Origin: Aliidiomarina halalkaliphila | Lineage (GTDB): Bacteria > Pseudomonadota > Gammaproteobacteria > Enterobacterales > Alteromonadaceae | Direction: 5' to 3' | DNA: 64,000 bases | Assembly (NCBI RefSeq): GCF_007096385.1 | Contig: NZ_VJWL01000002.1 | Coordinates: forward strand, 186,001 to 250,000 | Shown here: in pieces, positions 44,759 to 54,581 of the stretch | Numbering within the stretch: the stretch's first letter is position 1 | Layout of the letters: the number at the start of each line of letters is the position of its first letter | The notes under the pieces: model-generated | The model's database searches: none | Told to the model about the DNA's origin: nothing | Seen by the model: the letters and a program-made list of their open reading frames with translations, nothing else | Made by a program: the position numbers and the translations under genes

Positions 44759-45940
44759 ATGAGTAGCCGCGCCGCATTTAACTGGGAAGACCCGTTCCTG
44801 ATGGATTCAATGCTCACCGATGAGGAGCGCATGATACGCGACAGCGCACATGCCTATTGTCAGGAAAATCTAATGCCACGGGTGTTGATGGCAAACCGTG
44901 ATGAGCACTTCGACCGCGCAATTATGACTGAGATGGGCGAGATGGGCTTACTTGGGGCGACGATTCCTGAGAACTACGGTGGCGCCGGCGTGAACCATGT
45001 GTGTTATGGCCTCATCGCTCGCGAAGTTGAGCGCGTTGACTCAGGCTACCGGAGCGCCATGAGTGTGCAAAGCTCTCTTGTGATGTACCCCATTTACGAA
45101 TTTGGCACCGATGCGTTGCGGGAGAAATATTTGCCCAAGCTTGCGAGCGGTGAATGGGTGGGATGTTTCGGGCTCACAGAACCCGATGCAGGGTCGGATC
45201 CGGCGAGCATGAAAACCCGCGCGGTGAAAGTGGACGGGGGCTATCAACTTACTGGCTCGAAAATGTGGATTACCAATAGCCCTATCGCGGATGTGTTTGT
45301 GGTGTGGGCCAAACTTGATGGTGACATCCGCGGCTTTGTGCTTGATAAAGGCATGAAAGGTTTGAGCGCGCCAAAGATAGACGGGAAATTTAGCCTGCGG
45401 GCATCGATTACTGGCGAAATCGTTATGGATAATGTATTTGTTCCCGACGCCAATATGTTCCCAGAAGTGAAAGGTTTAAAAGGCCCCTTCAGTTGTTTAA
45501 ACAAAGCGCGCTACGGTATCGCTTGGGGCAGTTTAGGGGCTGCTGAGTTTTGTTGGCATGCAGCACGTCAGTATACCTTAGACCGCATTCAATTTGGTCG
45601 TCCGCTGGCGGCTACGCAGCTTATCCAGAAGAAACTTGCGGATATGCAAACCGAGATTAGCTTGGGCTTACTTGGGGCTCTGCAAGCGGGACGCATGGCC
45701 GATGCAGGTCAGTTGGCACCGGAAACCATTAGCTTGATCAAACGGAATAGCTGCGGCAAAGCCCTCGATATCGCTCGGGTGGCTCGCGATATGCATGGCG
45801 GCAATGGAATCGCAGATGAATATCACGTGATTCGACATGTGATGAATCTAGAAGCGGTGAATACCTACGAAGGAACACACGATGTGCACGCATTAATTTT
45901 AGGGCGCGCACAAACGGGTTTAGCGGCATTTGGAAGCTAA
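44759..45940 (+). CDS. gcdH: Glutaryl-CoA dehydrogenase
   Basis: An FAD acyl-CoA dehydrogenase that oxidises and decarboxylates glutaryl-CoA to crotonyl-CoA in lysine and tryptophan breakdown. The 393 residues agree with the GcdH group: [19 protein letters not shown] at the start, [21 protein letters not shown] in the substrate loop, [18 protein letters not shown], and the catalytic base E371 in [17 protein letters not shown]. It is followed by two genes of the same direction; E1 starts six bases after its stop, so they share a transcript. Confidence 0.94.
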   Translation: MSSRAAFNWEDPFLMDSMLTDEERMIRDSAHAYCQENLMPRVLMANRDEHFDRAIMTEMGEMGLLGATIPENYGGAGVNHVCYGLIAREVERVDSGYRSAMSVQSSLVMYPIYEFGTDALREKYLPKLASGEWVGCFGLTEPDAGSDPASMKTRAVKVDGGYQLTGSKMWITNSPIADVFVVWAKLDGDIRGFVLDKGMKGLSAPKIDGKFSLRASITGEIVMDNVFVPDANMFPEVKGLKGPFSCLNKARYGIAWGSLGAAEFCWHAARQYTLDRIQFGRPLAATQLIQKKLADMQTEISLGLLGALQAGRMADAGQLAPETISLIKRNSCGKALDIARVARDMHGGNGIADEYHVIRHVMNLEAVNTYEGTHDVHALILGRAQTGLAAFGS

Positions 45941-45946
45941 CTGCTC

Positions 45947-48169
45947 ATGAACCAAGATTATCCGTTGCAGGAGCGCCTGTTGAGTGCGCTTTTTGATACG
46001 CCTTTACCCGAACCAGACGATTTACCGGATCTTGAGCGCTTGGGGTTAACCCTAGCGGATCTCTTTGCCTGGGTCGATACCCAGCTCACGAGTCGGGTGT
46101 TGGACTTACATAGTCGTGAGCTGCAAGCGGCCGGTGAAAGCTTCTATACCATAGGTTCCGCTGGGCATGAGGGCAATGCGGCTATTGCAGCAGCGATGCG
46201 GCCTACGGATATGGCTTTTTTACACTATCGATCAGGCGCGTTCTTTATTCAGCGCCAGAAACAAGTGCCGGGTACGACTCCGATTTACGATATGCTGCTT
46301 AGCTTTGCTGCGAGCAAAGACGACCCGATTAGCCACGGGCGCCATAAAGTACTGGGTAGTAAGGCGGTGATGGTGCCACCGCAAACCAGTACCATTGCCT
46401 CGCATCTGCCGAAAGCTGCGGGCATGGCCCACAGCATTGGTTTAGCAAAACGTTTAAATCGTGCAGGCGAGGTGCCTGCAGATAGTTTAGTGGTGTGTAG
46501 TTTTGGCGACGCATCGGCGAATCACAGCACCGCACAGGGGGCCATTAATGCCACCTGTTGGGCTGCCTATCAAAATGTGCCTATGCCGATTGTGTTTGTG
46601 TGTGAAGATAACGGCATTGGTATTAGTACTCGCACGCCTCATGGTTGGATTGAAGCAGGTTTTAAACAGCGCCCAGGGCTCCACTATTTAAGTTGCGACG
46701 GGCGTAACCTGCTTGATGTTTATCGGGCTGCCCGAGAAGCAGAACGTATTGCTCGGAAACGACGGCAGCCGGTGTTTTTGCATATGAAATGTGTGCGCTT
46801 GTACGGGCATGCAGGCTCGGATGCGGAAATGACCTATTTAAGTAAAGAGCAAATTGCCCACAATGAGCTTAACGATCCCTTGCGTACCAGCCTTGCGTTA
46901 CTCGCAGCCTATGGCATTGCAAGTCATCAACAAATGCGTTCGTATCTGGTAAGTTTGTTTGATCGTGTCCGCGCTGTGGGCCGGGAAGCCATTGTGCGTC
47001 CTAAGCTAGCGAATGCCGACGAGGTGATGGCGTCTATTGCGCCAAACTATCCAGTCGCAGAGCTGCCACCGCCCATAGCTGATGCCCAACGGGCGGCCTT
47101 ATTTGCCCATGAAAAACATAATCTGGGCAAACCCCAAACCCTCAATAAACTCCTGAATTGGGCGTTACTCGATATTATGGGGCGGTATCCTAATACGGTG
47201 ATGATGGGGGAGGATATCGGCAAAAAAGGCGGAGTGTACGGAGTCACCAGTCGATTGATTCAGCATTTTGGTCCCAGCCGTGTGATTAATACGCTTCTCG
47301 ATGAGCAAAGTATTCTGGGGATGGCCATTGGTTGTGCTCACAATGGCTTTATCCCCATTCCAGAAATTCAGTTTTTGGCTTATGTGCATAATGCTGAAGA
47401 TCAGATTCGCGGCGAAGCGGCGACCTTATCGTTTTTTAGTGCCGGACAGTTTACCAATCCCATGGTCATTCGTGTGGCGGGACTCGCTTACCAACGTGGT
47501 TTTGGCGGGCACTTCCATAACGACAACAGTTTTGCCGTGTTTCGTGATTTACCCGGAGTCGTGGTCGCCTGTCCATCGAATGGGGCAAGTGGTGCTCGCA
47601 TGCTGCGAGAAGCGATTCGCTTAGCGGATGAACAGCGCCGTGTAGTGATTTTCCTTGAGCCCATCGCGCTATACAACCAGAAGGATCTGCACGAACCCGG
47701 TGATGGCGAATGGAGCTTTCATTATCCGGAACCGGAGGAGCGCGTGGCATTTGGTAGCGTCAGTGCAGTGGACGAAGGGGCTGCGCCACAGGTGAGTATT
47801 GTGTCGTATGGTAACGGGTATTATTTGAGTCGACAGGCGGCGCGCGAATTATCGCGTTCGGGGCTATCGGTGCGTGTGATCGATTTAAACTGGTTGCATC
47901 CATTGCCCATGGAGAGCCTGATTGCCGCCATTGCCGAAAGTAGTCACGTGCTTATCGTCGACGAGTGTCGAGAAACGGGATCGGTCTCTGAAGAGTTATG
48001 GACGCGACTCCAAGAAACAAATTGCCCTGCGGTGTTAGGGCGTGTTTGCGCCGACGACTCTTTTATTCCGTTAGCCAAAGCGGCTTATCACGTGTTACCC
48101 GATAAAGATGGCATCGTAGCGGCAGTCAGGCAGCTTATTCAAGCGCCGAGCCAAGGAGGCGTGAAATGA
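45947..48169 (+). CDS. Fused E1 alpha/beta 2-oxoacid dehydrogenase-like protein
   Basis: A 740-residue thiamine diphosphate enzyme. The first half (to about 370) is E1 alpha, with YRSGAFFIQRQ, SHGRHKVLGSK and the cofactor region VVCSFGDASANHSTAQGAINATCWAAY. The second half (about 385-740) is E1 beta, with MMGEDIGKKGGVYGVTSRL, DEQSILGMAIGCAHNGFIPIPEIQFLAYVHNAEDQI (in parts) and VSYGNGYYLSRQA. Branched-chain or pyruvate dehydrogenase E1 is the nearest group. No E2 or E3 gene lies beside it. Its substrate is unclear. The end overlaps the next gene in ATGA. Confidence 0.88.
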   Translation: MNQDYPLQERLLSALFDTPLPEPDDLPDLERLGLTLADLFAWVDTQLTSRVLDLHSRELQAAGESFYTIGSAGHEGNAAIAAAMRPTDMAFLHYRSGAFFIQRQKQVPGTTPIYDMLLSFAASKDDPISHGRHKVLGSKAVMVPPQTSTIASHLPKAAGMAHSIGLAKRLNRAGEVPADSLVVCSFGDASANHSTAQGAINATCWAAYQNVPMPIVFVCEDNGIGISTRTPHGWIEAGFKQRPGLHYLSCDGRNLLDVYRAAREAERIARKRRQPVFLHMKCVRLYGHAGSDAEMTYLSKEQIAHNELNDPLRTSLALLAAYGIASHQQMRSYLVSLFDRVRAVGREAIVRPKLANADEVMASIAPNYPVAELPPPIADAQRAALFAHEKHNLGKPQTLNKLLNWALLDIMGRYPNTVMMGEDIGKKGGVYGVTSRLIQHFGPSRVINTLLDEQSILGMAIGCAHNGFIPIPEIQFLAYVHNAEDQIRGEAATLSFFSAGQFTNPMVIRVAGLAYQRGFGGHFHNDNSFAVFRDLPGVVVACPSNGASGARMLREAIRLADEQRRVVIFLEPIALYNQKDLHEPGDGEWSFHYPEPEERVAFGSVSAVDEGAAPQVSIVSYGNGYYLSRQAARELSRSGLSVRVIDLNWLHPLPMESLIAAIAESSHVLIVDECRETGSVSEELWTRLQETNCPAVLGRVCADDSFIPLAKAAYHVLPDKDGIVAAVRQLIQAPSQGGVK

Positions 48170-49209
48170 CAACCGCAGCCAAAAAACAACGCGCGCTCGT
48201 AATATGCCCTGGGCGAGGAACTTATAACCGCCCAGAACTAGGGTATTTGGGACGCTATCATGGCCAGCGCAGTGACTTATTTGAGCAATTTGATGCTTTG
48301 CGCGGAACCGACCAACCTACGGTGACAGCCTTAGATGAAGCGGCCACATTTAGTGCCAAATTACATTTGCATGCGACCAACGCGGCACCACTTATTTACA
48401 GCTGTGCTTATGCGGATTTTCAGGCCATTAATCGGGATCGCTTCGACATTGTTGGGGTCACGGGTAATTCTATGGGGTGGTACATTGCCCTCGCATGCGC
48501 TGGTGCTTTAAATGCAACCCGGGGTTTTGAACTCGTGAGCGATATGGCGGCGATGACCAATAGCGCGGATCTCGGTGGTCAGCTGTTGTATCCCAATGTC
48601 GGCGACGATTGGCGCTTCGATCCTGAACTCGACGCAAGAATACAACCGTTGTTGTCAGCGACGGGTGAAAATAAGCGGTTGTATACCTCGATTCGCTTCG
48701 GTGGCTATCAAGTACTCGCGGGGACTAGCGCAGCGATTCAACATGGGGCGGTAACGTTACCCCCTACGCAAGAGCGCTACCCTTTGATATTGCCCGGACA
48801 CAGTGCGTTTCATACGCCCTTGATGAAGGCGGCCAGTGAGCAGGCGTTGCAGCGATTCAGCCCAGAATTCTTTGCGGCACCGGAGGTGCCTATGATTGAT
48901 GGCCGTGGCCATATTTGGCAGCCATTGGGCACTGATAATCGGGCATTGCGTGAATATACCTTGGTGCATCAAGTGTGTGAAACCTACGATTTCAGTACCG
49001 CTGTGGTCACCGCTGCGAAAGAGTTTGCGCCAGATGTGATTATCCTTACTGGCCCTGGAAGTACCATGGGCGGCGCTGTAGCCCAAGCCTTGATCGCAGA
49101 ACAATGGCAGCAAATAACGAACAAGGACGACTTTGTTCAACGCCAGAAAAAATCACCTTTGCTGTTAGCCATGGGCTTAGATGAACAACGCAACATGGTT
49201 ACGAGGTGA
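48166..49209 (+). CDS. Malonyl-CoA:ACP transacylase-like protein
   Basis: A 347-residue acyltransferase of the FabD type. It begins ALVICPGRGTYNRPELGYLGRYH, and the nucleophile elbow reads GVTGNSMGWYIALACAGAL, with GNSMG in place of the usual GHSxG; the Ser is kept. A late LPGHSAFHTPLM stretch supplies the catalytic His, as in FabD, and TGPGSTMGGAVAQAL follows. It is not next to other fatty acid genes. It overlaps the E1 gene by 4 bases, so the activities are probably linked. Confidence 0.83.
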   Translation: MTTAAKKQRALVICPGRGTYNRPELGYLGRYHGQRSDLFEQFDALRGTDQPTVTALDEAATFSAKLHLHATNAAPLIYSCAYADFQAINRDRFDIVGVTGNSMGWYIALACAGALNATRGFELVSDMAAMTNSADLGGQLLYPNVGDDWRFDPELDARIQPLLSATGENKRLYTSIRFGGYQVLAGTSAAIQHGAVTLPPTQERYPLILPGHSAFHTPLMKAASEQALQRFSPEFFAAPEVPMIDGRGHIWQPLGTDNRALREYTLVHQVCETYDFSTAVVTAAKEFAPDVIILTGPGSTMGGAVAQALIAEQWQQITNKDDFVQRQKKSPLLLAMGLDEQRNMVTR

Positions 49210-49335
49210 ATGTAATTAACTGAAAAATAGTAAGTCTTTACATGTAAATAGTACTTTAGTCGGTGCTGGCGCTTGTTTTACCGCCAACAGGCGGTGTATT
49301 CTCCGAAACATGTAAATGCAGTTGCCACTTGATAA

Positions 49336-49351
49336 ATTAGATAAAGCTAAT
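49336..49351. promoter_or_regulatory. Candidate operator of the ArsR-type repressor gene
   Basis: ATTAG (49336-49340), six bases, CTAAT (49347-49351), an inverted repeat ending 11 bases before the start codon. A similar motif lies before the next gene. It would suit autorepression by the ArsR protein. A TTTACATGTAAA palindrome further upstream (about 49237-49248) may be another site. Confidence 0.6.
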
Positions 49352-49362
49352 ATAATAGACTT

Positions 49363-49665
49363 ATGATTACTATTTCGATTGAAGACATGCAAAAAAATGC
49401 CTCACATGCGGAAGCATTACTGAAATCACTGGCGAACAGTCATCGCTTGATGATTTTGTGTCACTTGGTAAAAGGTGAGATGTCCGTCGGCGAGTTAGAG
49501 CAAAAAGTAGGGTTGTCACAATCTTCTCTGTCCCAACACCTCGCGAAGCTGCGGGAACAGAAGATTGTGTCGTATCGGAAAACCGGTACAACGGTTTGGT
49601 ATCGCGTTGATGACAAACATGCGCTGCAGATGTTAGAAACCTTACACTCGATTTATTGCGCATAG
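49363..49665 (+). CDS. ArsR family repressor, BigR/SqrR-like two-cysteine layout
   Basis: A 100-residue winged-helix repressor. The recognition region is VGELEQKVGLSQSSLSQHLAKLREQKIVSYRKTGTTVWYRV (in parts). Cysteines are C33 in LMILCHLV and C99 in the terminal IYCA, the spacing of the two sensing thiols in BigR and SqrR, which respond to persulfide. The metal-site ELCVCDL motif of true ArsR is absent. Next to it lie a DUF2892 protein and an RND pump, similar to sulfur-stress loci. The effector is inferred. Confidence 0.85.
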   Translation: MITISIEDMQKNASHAEALLKSLANSHRLMILCHLVKGEMSVGELEQKVGLSQSSLSQHLAKLREQKIVSYRKTGTTVWYRVDDKHALQMLETLHSIYCA

Positions 49666-49690
49666 GGTTTTATCGACCCTGTGTTTTTTT
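49664..49690 (+). terminator. Short intrinsic terminator after the repressor gene
   Basis: AGGGT (49664-49668) pairs with ACCCT (49676-49680), followed by a T-run to 49690. The five-base stem suggests partial termination. Confidence 0.5.
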
Positions 49691-49693
49691 GGC

Positions 49694-49705
49694 CTAATAT
49701 ATTAG
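49694..49705. promoter_or_regulatory. Candidate operator before the DUF2892-RND operon
   Basis: CTAATATATTAG, a perfect 12-base palindrome. It shares the CTAAT/ATTAG halves with the site before the repressor gene. A related TAATATATT stands ten bases further. It probably covers the promoter of the DUF2892-RND operon. Confidence 0.6.
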
Positions 49706-49741
49706 AATTAAGTAATATATTGTATTTGGAGAGACTAGACT

Positions 49742-49945
49742 ATGAACATCGATCGTATCGTATTTGCCTTTGCAGGTAGCGTAATCCTACTGTCGGTACT
49801 GTTAGCTTGGCAGGTCAGTCCGTTGTGGCTTTGGTTAACGGCCTTTGTCGGCGTCAATATGCTGCAAGCGGCCTTTAGTGGCTTTTGCCCGCTAGCGAAA
49901 ATACTGAAAGCCTTAGGTGCAAAACCTGGCCAAGCGTTTAAGTAA
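49742..49945 (+). CDS. DUF2892 (YgaP-like) small membrane protein
   Basis: A 67-residue protein with two membrane helices ([18 protein letters not shown] and [20 protein letters not shown]). The closing motif [16 protein letters not shown] is typical of DUF2892 proteins, which are often linked to rhodaneses such as YgaP and to sulfide-responsive ArsR repressors. It follows a palindromic operator and lies 28 bases before the RND gene, so the two should be cotranscribed. Confidence 0.88.
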   Translation: MNIDRIVFAFAGSVILLSVLLAWQVSPLWLWLTAFVGVNMLQAAFSGFCPLAKILKALGAKPGQAFK

Positions 49946-49973
49946 GCGCCGGGCTAAGAGATAGGAGTGATAC

Positions 49974-52900
49974 ATGAAAGGTTCGGTCATCCGCTGGTTT
50001 CTCGATAGTGCGTTTCCGCCAATTTTCATTGGCTTTGCGATTCTTCTCGGTGCCGTTGCCCTGTGGTTAACGCCTCGGGAAGAGGATCCGCAGATCGTGG
50101 TGCCCATGGCCGACATCCTTGTGCAGGCACCAGGTTTATCTGCCCAACAAATTGCAACACAGGTGACAGAGCCGCTTGAACGGGTGGTGAGCCAAATTGA
50201 TGGTGTGGAGTATGTATATTCCCAATCGAATCGCGATCAGGCATTGGTGACGGTGCGATTCTATGTGGGTGAAGATCGCGAAGATTCCTTGGTGAAGCTC
50301 TACAACAAACTCTATTCCCATCCGGATGAAATTCCAACGGCAGTAACCCATTGGGCCGTGAAGCCCATTGAAATAGACGATGTGCCAATCGTGGTTGCAG
50401 CGTTGTACAGTACCAAGCCGGATCAGGTGGATAGCTATGATTTGCGACGTTTAGCAGAGCAAGCCACACAACAACTCAAGGCTGTTCCTCAAACCAACCG
50501 CGTGGATGTTTATGGTGGGCAATCTCGTGTTATCGAGATTGCATTGAATAGTGTCGATTTAGCAGCGCATCAAACCACCATCGAAGATGTGCAACGCGCT
50601 ATCGCTAGTAGTAATCGCCAGCAACAAACCGGCCGCTTGCATCACGCGGGTGAAGTGATTCAGGTAGAGGCCGGATCCTTCTTCCAGAGTGCGACCGAAC
50701 TAGGCAATACCGTGATTAACGTGGTGAATGGTAAACCTGTTTACTTGCGTGATGTGGCCGCCGTGCGTGATATCGCCACGCAAGCGGACCAGTATACCTT
50801 TTACTATCCCAGTGGCGCATCTCAGGGTTTGCCAGCGGTTTATATCGCTGTAGGAAAACAGCGTGGGGCCAATGCCGTGCGTGTTGCTAGCGACACCTTG
50901 GCCGTGATGGAATCATTGCGTGAGCAGAGTCTGCCCGCCGGCGCAGATATTGCGGTGATTCGTAATTATGGTGATACCGCCGATGAAAAAGTAAAGGAAC
51001 TGGTCAGCAGTCTGGCGGTTGCGGTGGTGGTTGTGGTTGTTTTCGTCGGCTTGTTTTTAAGTTGGCGAGCGGCTCTTGTGGTGGCCATAGCAATTCCAAT
51101 TGCCTACGGCATGACGCTGGGTATGGATTTGCTGTTTGGCTACACCATTAATCGAGTCACTTTGTTTGCATTGATCTTGGCGCTTGGTTTGATTGTCGAC
51201 GACCCCATTGCGGCCATCGATAACATCGAGCGTCATATTCAAGGCGAAGACGGTTCTCGCAAGCAAAGCATTATCAATGCCATGCTAGAAATTCGTAGCG
51301 CGCTACTGATGTCCACCTTGGCCATTGTGATCGTATTTACCCCCATGTTTTTTATTACGGGCATGATGGGCCCCTATATGGCGCCGATGGCCTTTAACGT
51401 GCCCATTAGTGTGCTCTTTTCTACAGCCACAGCGTTTCTCATTACGCCATGGTTGGCGTGGAAAATTATGGGTAGCGCCCGTGATCGCGGTCTTTATGAT
51501 CCAACGCAAACGCTCTTGTATCGGGGCTATCGTGGCATTTTAGAGCCGCTGTTGGTATCCGATCGGCGCGGCAAAATCTTTATTTGGTCTGTGGTGGGTT
51601 TGTTTGTGATTGCCGCTGCACTACCGGCATTACGATTGGTACCCCTAAAATTACTGCCCCACGATAACAAAAATGAGTTTCAACTGGTGATTGATATGCC
51701 GGAAGGGCGTGCAGTTGAAGAAACTCAGCTGGTTGTTCAGCGCCTCGCAGCTTATTTGCAACAGGTGCCGGAAGTTGAAGCGGTAGCAACCTTTGCCGGA
51801 CTGGCATCACCCATGGATTTTAATGGCATGGTGCGCCATTACTTTCGCCGTGGCGAACCGTGGCATGGTGAAGTGCGCGTTATGTTGTCGGATAAGCAGC
51901 GTCGGGCGATGCAATCTAATGAAATTGCTACGCGCGAGCGCGATGCACTTACCGGGATAGCAGAAGCTGCTGGCGCGAAATTGAATATCGTGCAAGTGCC
52001 GCCCGGACCGCCGGTGTTAGCCACCGTGGTTGCGGAGATTTATGGTCAGCCGGGCACACCTTATGTGGAATTAGAGCAGGCGGCTGATATCGTTGCCCAG
52101 CGTTTAGCGCGAGAAGATTCGGTGCGTGAAGTGGATACGTCGGTGCCGGCGCCTCAGCGCGTATGGCGCTTCGAGGTCGATCGGGAAAAAGCAGCCTTGT
52201 CGGGCGTTTCTACCGAAGACATTCAGCGCACCATTCACACGGCATTAGCGGGGCAGGTGGTGGACTACTTACAAATTCCCACGGAAGTAAATCCGCTGCC
52301 TATCGAAGTGCGTTTACCACGCGGAGAGCGTGATAACCCAGACCATCTGTTGTCGTTGTATGTTCGCGGACAACCGGGAGTCGCTCGAGAATTACAGGGT
52401 ACTGGATTGGTGGATGCGCCGGCGCCATTGGTGCAACTTGCGGAGCTTGGGCGCTTTGTTGAGCGTACCGTCGATCGCCCAATCTTTCACAAAAACCTTC
52501 GCCCTGTGGCTTACGTATACGCAGAATCGGTCGGCCGAGTACCTGCTGATGTTGTGGCGGATGTGATGGTAGATCAGAATAGTGACCGCGATCAGTATGT
52601 GCCGCAATGGCGTCGCCATTACTTCAATAATGGCGCTGGTTTAGGCTGGTCGGTGCCGGATTCCATTCAGGTGGTATGGAGCGGCGAAGGCGAATGGAAG
52701 ATTACTCTAGACGTGTTTCGCGACCTGGGTATTGCCTACGGGGTGGCGTTGTTAGGCGTGTATATCGTGATGGTTCTGCAAACCGGACTGAAGGCTGTAT
52801 CAGGAATCATGATGCTTTCCATTCCCTTAACCATCATAGGCATTATGCCAGGATTCTGGTTTTTGAATCGATTTGCCGGCGAGATTGCTAGCTATCCGAA

Positions 52901-53276
52901 TCCAACATTATTTACGGCAACCGCGATGATCGGGATGATTGCTCTGGCGGGGATTGTGGTGCGAAATGCGCTCATTCTTATTGAGTTTATCCACCAGCGA
53001 CTGCAAACCCCATGTTCATTGCAAGAGGCTCTTTATGATGCGGGCGCAGCGCGGACACGGCCGATATTACTTACGGCTGGCACAACAATGCTCGCCAATA
53101 TTGTGATTACGTTAGATCCCATTTTTAATGGGTTGGCATGGGCCATTATTTTTGGCATTAGCGCCTCTACGCTATTTACCTTACTCGTAGTGCCGGTGGT
53201 GTACTACATGATGTACAAGAATACGCCAGGACACGGTTTACCGCGTTCGCAACAGGAGTTAGCAGATGAATCGTAA
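49974..53276 (+). CDS. RND family efflux pump, inner membrane subunit
   Basis: A 1100-residue RND transporter with twelve membrane helices in two repeats, each with a large periplasmic domain. The proton relay pair sits in LALGLIVDDPIAAIDNIERH at helix 4, as the Asp pair of AcrB. The N-terminal stretch REEDPQIVVPMADILVQAPG and the helix 10-11 region (SIPLTIIGIMPGFWFLNRF, then GMIALAGIVVRNALILIEFIHQR) are also typical. Substrate is unknown. It overlaps the adaptor gene by 11 bases. Regulation by the adjacent BigR-like repressor is expected. Confidence 0.93.
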   Translation: MKGSVIRWFLDSAFPPIFIGFAILLGAVALWLTPREEDPQIVVPMADILVQAPGLSAQQIATQVTEPLERVVSQIDGVEYVYSQSNRDQALVTVRFYVGEDREDSLVKLYNKLYSHPDEIPTAVTHWAVKPIEIDDVPIVVAALYSTKPDQVDSYDLRRLAEQATQQLKAVPQTNRVDVYGGQSRVIEIALNSVDLAAHQTTIEDVQRAIASSNRQQQTGRLHHAGEVIQVEAGSFFQSATELGNTVINVVNGKPVYLRDVAAVRDIATQADQYTFYYPSGASQGLPAVYIAVGKQRGANAVRVASDTLAVMESLREQSLPAGADIAVIRNYGDTADEKVKELVSSLAVAVVVVVVFVGLFLSWRAALVVAIAIPIAYGMTLGMDLLFGYTINRVTLFALILALGLIVDDPIAAIDNIERHIQGEDGSRKQSIINAMLEIRSALLMSTLAIVIVFTPMFFITGMMGPYMAPMAFNVPISVLFSTATAFLITPWLAWKIMGSARDRGLYDPTQTLLYRGYRGILEPLLVSDRRGKIFIWSVVGLFVIAAALPALRLVPLKLLPHDNKNEFQLVIDMPEGRAVEETQLVVQRLAAYLQQVPEVEAVATFAGLASPMDFNGMVRHYFRRGEPWHGEVRVMLSDKQRRAMQSNEIATRERDALTGIAEAAGAKLNIVQVPPGPPVLATVVAEIYGQPGTPYVELEQAADIVAQRLAREDSVREVDTSVPAPQRVWRFEVDREKAALSGVSTEDIQRTIHTALAGQVVDYLQIPTEVNPLPIEVRLPRGERDNPDHLLSLYVRGQPGVARELQGTGLVDAPAPLVQLAELGRFVERTVDRPIFHKNLRPVAYVYAESVGRVPADVVADVMVDQNSDRDQYVPQWRRHYFNNGAGLGWSVPDSIQVVWSGEGEWKITLDVFRDLGIAYGVALLGVYIVMVLQTGLKAVSGIMMLSIPLTIIGIMPGFWFLNRFAGEIASYPNPTLFTATAMIGMIALAGIVVRNALILIEFIHQRLQTPCSLQEALYDAGAARTRPILLTAGTTMLANIVITLDPIFNGLAWAIIFGISASTLFTLLVVPVVYYMMYKNTPGHGLPRSQQELADES

Positions 53277-54321
53277 GACACTGATGAGTATTGCCGCGGC
53301 CGCACTAGGCCTGATGTTGGTGTTTATTTGGCTGGCGGGTGGCTTTGTTGCTAAGTTACCCACGCAAACACAATTGAGTACGGGTGAACGTGCCGGTGAT
53401 ACGCTGCAAATGGAGTACACCACGATTGCTGAATCGCGGTCTTTTAGTGGCAGCATGCAGGCGCGTCAACAGGCGAACTTATCTGCGCGTATTACGGCTC
53501 GAGTGGCCGATGTATTGGTAGATGCAGGCGATGTTGTGGAAGCAGGTGATGTGTTATTGCGTCTCGAAAGCGACGATTTAAGCGCACGGGTTCGGCAGCA
53601 GGAGCAAGGGCTTGCTGCGGCACAGGCACGGGTAAACGAAGCGCGATTAAACTTTCAGCGCAGCGAGCAACTGGTGAGTCAGGGTTTGCTGCCGGAAGCA
53701 CGTCTCGATGAAGTGCGGGCCCAGCGTGACAGCGCTGAAGCGGAGCTCAATCGCGCCCGGGAAGCCTTATCTGAAGCTCGTACGAGCGAAGGTTTCAGTG
53801 TGATAGTCGCGCCATTTTCCGGTGTGATTAGCCGTCGGGCGGTATTTACCGGCGACACTGCAACTCCGGGTATGCACCTTGTGAGTTTGTATGATCCCGA
53901 GACGCTGCGTTTAGAAGCGTCGATCAGTGAATCTGCATTGGGATTGCTTGCCATTGGCGATGAATTGCCGGTACGCCTAGATGTACTTAAGCAGGATGTA
54001 CGCGGGCGCGTGGTCGAAATAGAACCGGCGGCAGACACTGCATCGCGCAGCTTTATCGTTCGCCTTGTGTTGACGACGCCAGACACACTCTATCCTGGTA
54101 TGTATGGGAAAGTCACCGTACCCGTAGGCGAGCGTCAGGGGTTATTCGTGCCTCAAGCGTGGATCGAGCAACAAGGACAACTCACCTTTGTGTGGGTGGA
54201 TACTGAACAAGGAATTGAGCGTCGAATTGTGCGCCTTGGCGATGTGTTTAGCCAAGAGCAGCAGCCTTGGGTAGAAATTGTCGCGGGGCTTCAAGCCGGC
54301 GATCATGTCGTGAAACGATAA
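53266..54321 (+). CDS. RND efflux periplasmic adaptor protein
   Basis: A 351-residue membrane-fusion protein. It has an N-terminal membrane anchor (IAAAALGLMLVFIWLAGGFVA), a biotinyl-lipoyl-like part with LSARITARVADVLVDAGDVVEAGDVLLRLESDDL, a coiled hairpin of about 60 residues (RQQEQGLAAAQARVNEARLNF) and beta-barrel domains with ISRRAVFTGDTATPGM and YPGMYGKVTVPVGE. It joins the RND subunit to an outer-membrane channel; no TolC-type gene lies nearby. The gene overlaps the RND gene and ends the unit. Confidence 0.92.
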   Translation: MNRKTLMSIAAAALGLMLVFIWLAGGFVAKLPTQTQLSTGERAGDTLQMEYTTIAESRSFSGSMQARQQANLSARITARVADVLVDAGDVVEAGDVLLRLESDDLSARVRQQEQGLAAAQARVNEARLNFQRSEQLVSQGLLPEARLDEVRAQRDSAEAELNRAREALSEARTSEGFSVIVAPFSGVISRRAVFTGDTATPGMHLVSLYDPETLRLEASISESALGLLAIGDELPVRLDVLKQDVRGRVVEIEPAADTASRSFIVRLVLTTPDTLYPGMYGKVTVPVGERQGLFVPQAWIEQQGQLTFVWVDTEQGIERRIVRLGDVFSQEQQPWVEIVAGLQAGDHVVKR

Positions 54322-54581
54322 AGGGTACCCAAGGCACCGCGTTGGCCCGTGGTCGATTCAAGGCCCAGCGGTGAGAAAGCCCCGTGGGGGACGCCGTGGA
54401 TATGTCCCTATAGGTTTGGGCGCGGCTTCCCTGCCGCGCACACCCCCACGTGACTTATCCCACCACCGTGCCAGACCGGCCCCTGTACCCAACGCACTGC
54501 GTTGGCTGTAAAAGGTGAATAGCATATCGATTGAAAACTGTGCAAAATGGAATTCGTTTTTCTGGTAAAGGAATGCACGGG
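54322..54581. repeat. Structured intergenic element with CCAA(C/G)GC palindromes
   Basis: About 260 bases between the adaptor gene and a DUF4153 gene. Two near-identical 17-base palindromes, CCAAGGCACCGCGTTGG (54329-54345) and CCAACGCACTGCGTTGG (54489-54505), bracket a core with nested stems: CGTGGGGG (54383-54390) with CCCCCACG (54443-54450), and GCGCGGC (54420-54426) with GCCGCGC (54433-54439). It resembles dispersed intergenic repeats known in several marine gammaproteobacteria, but this match is from memory. A third palindrome lies at 56421-56437. Confidence 0.7.
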
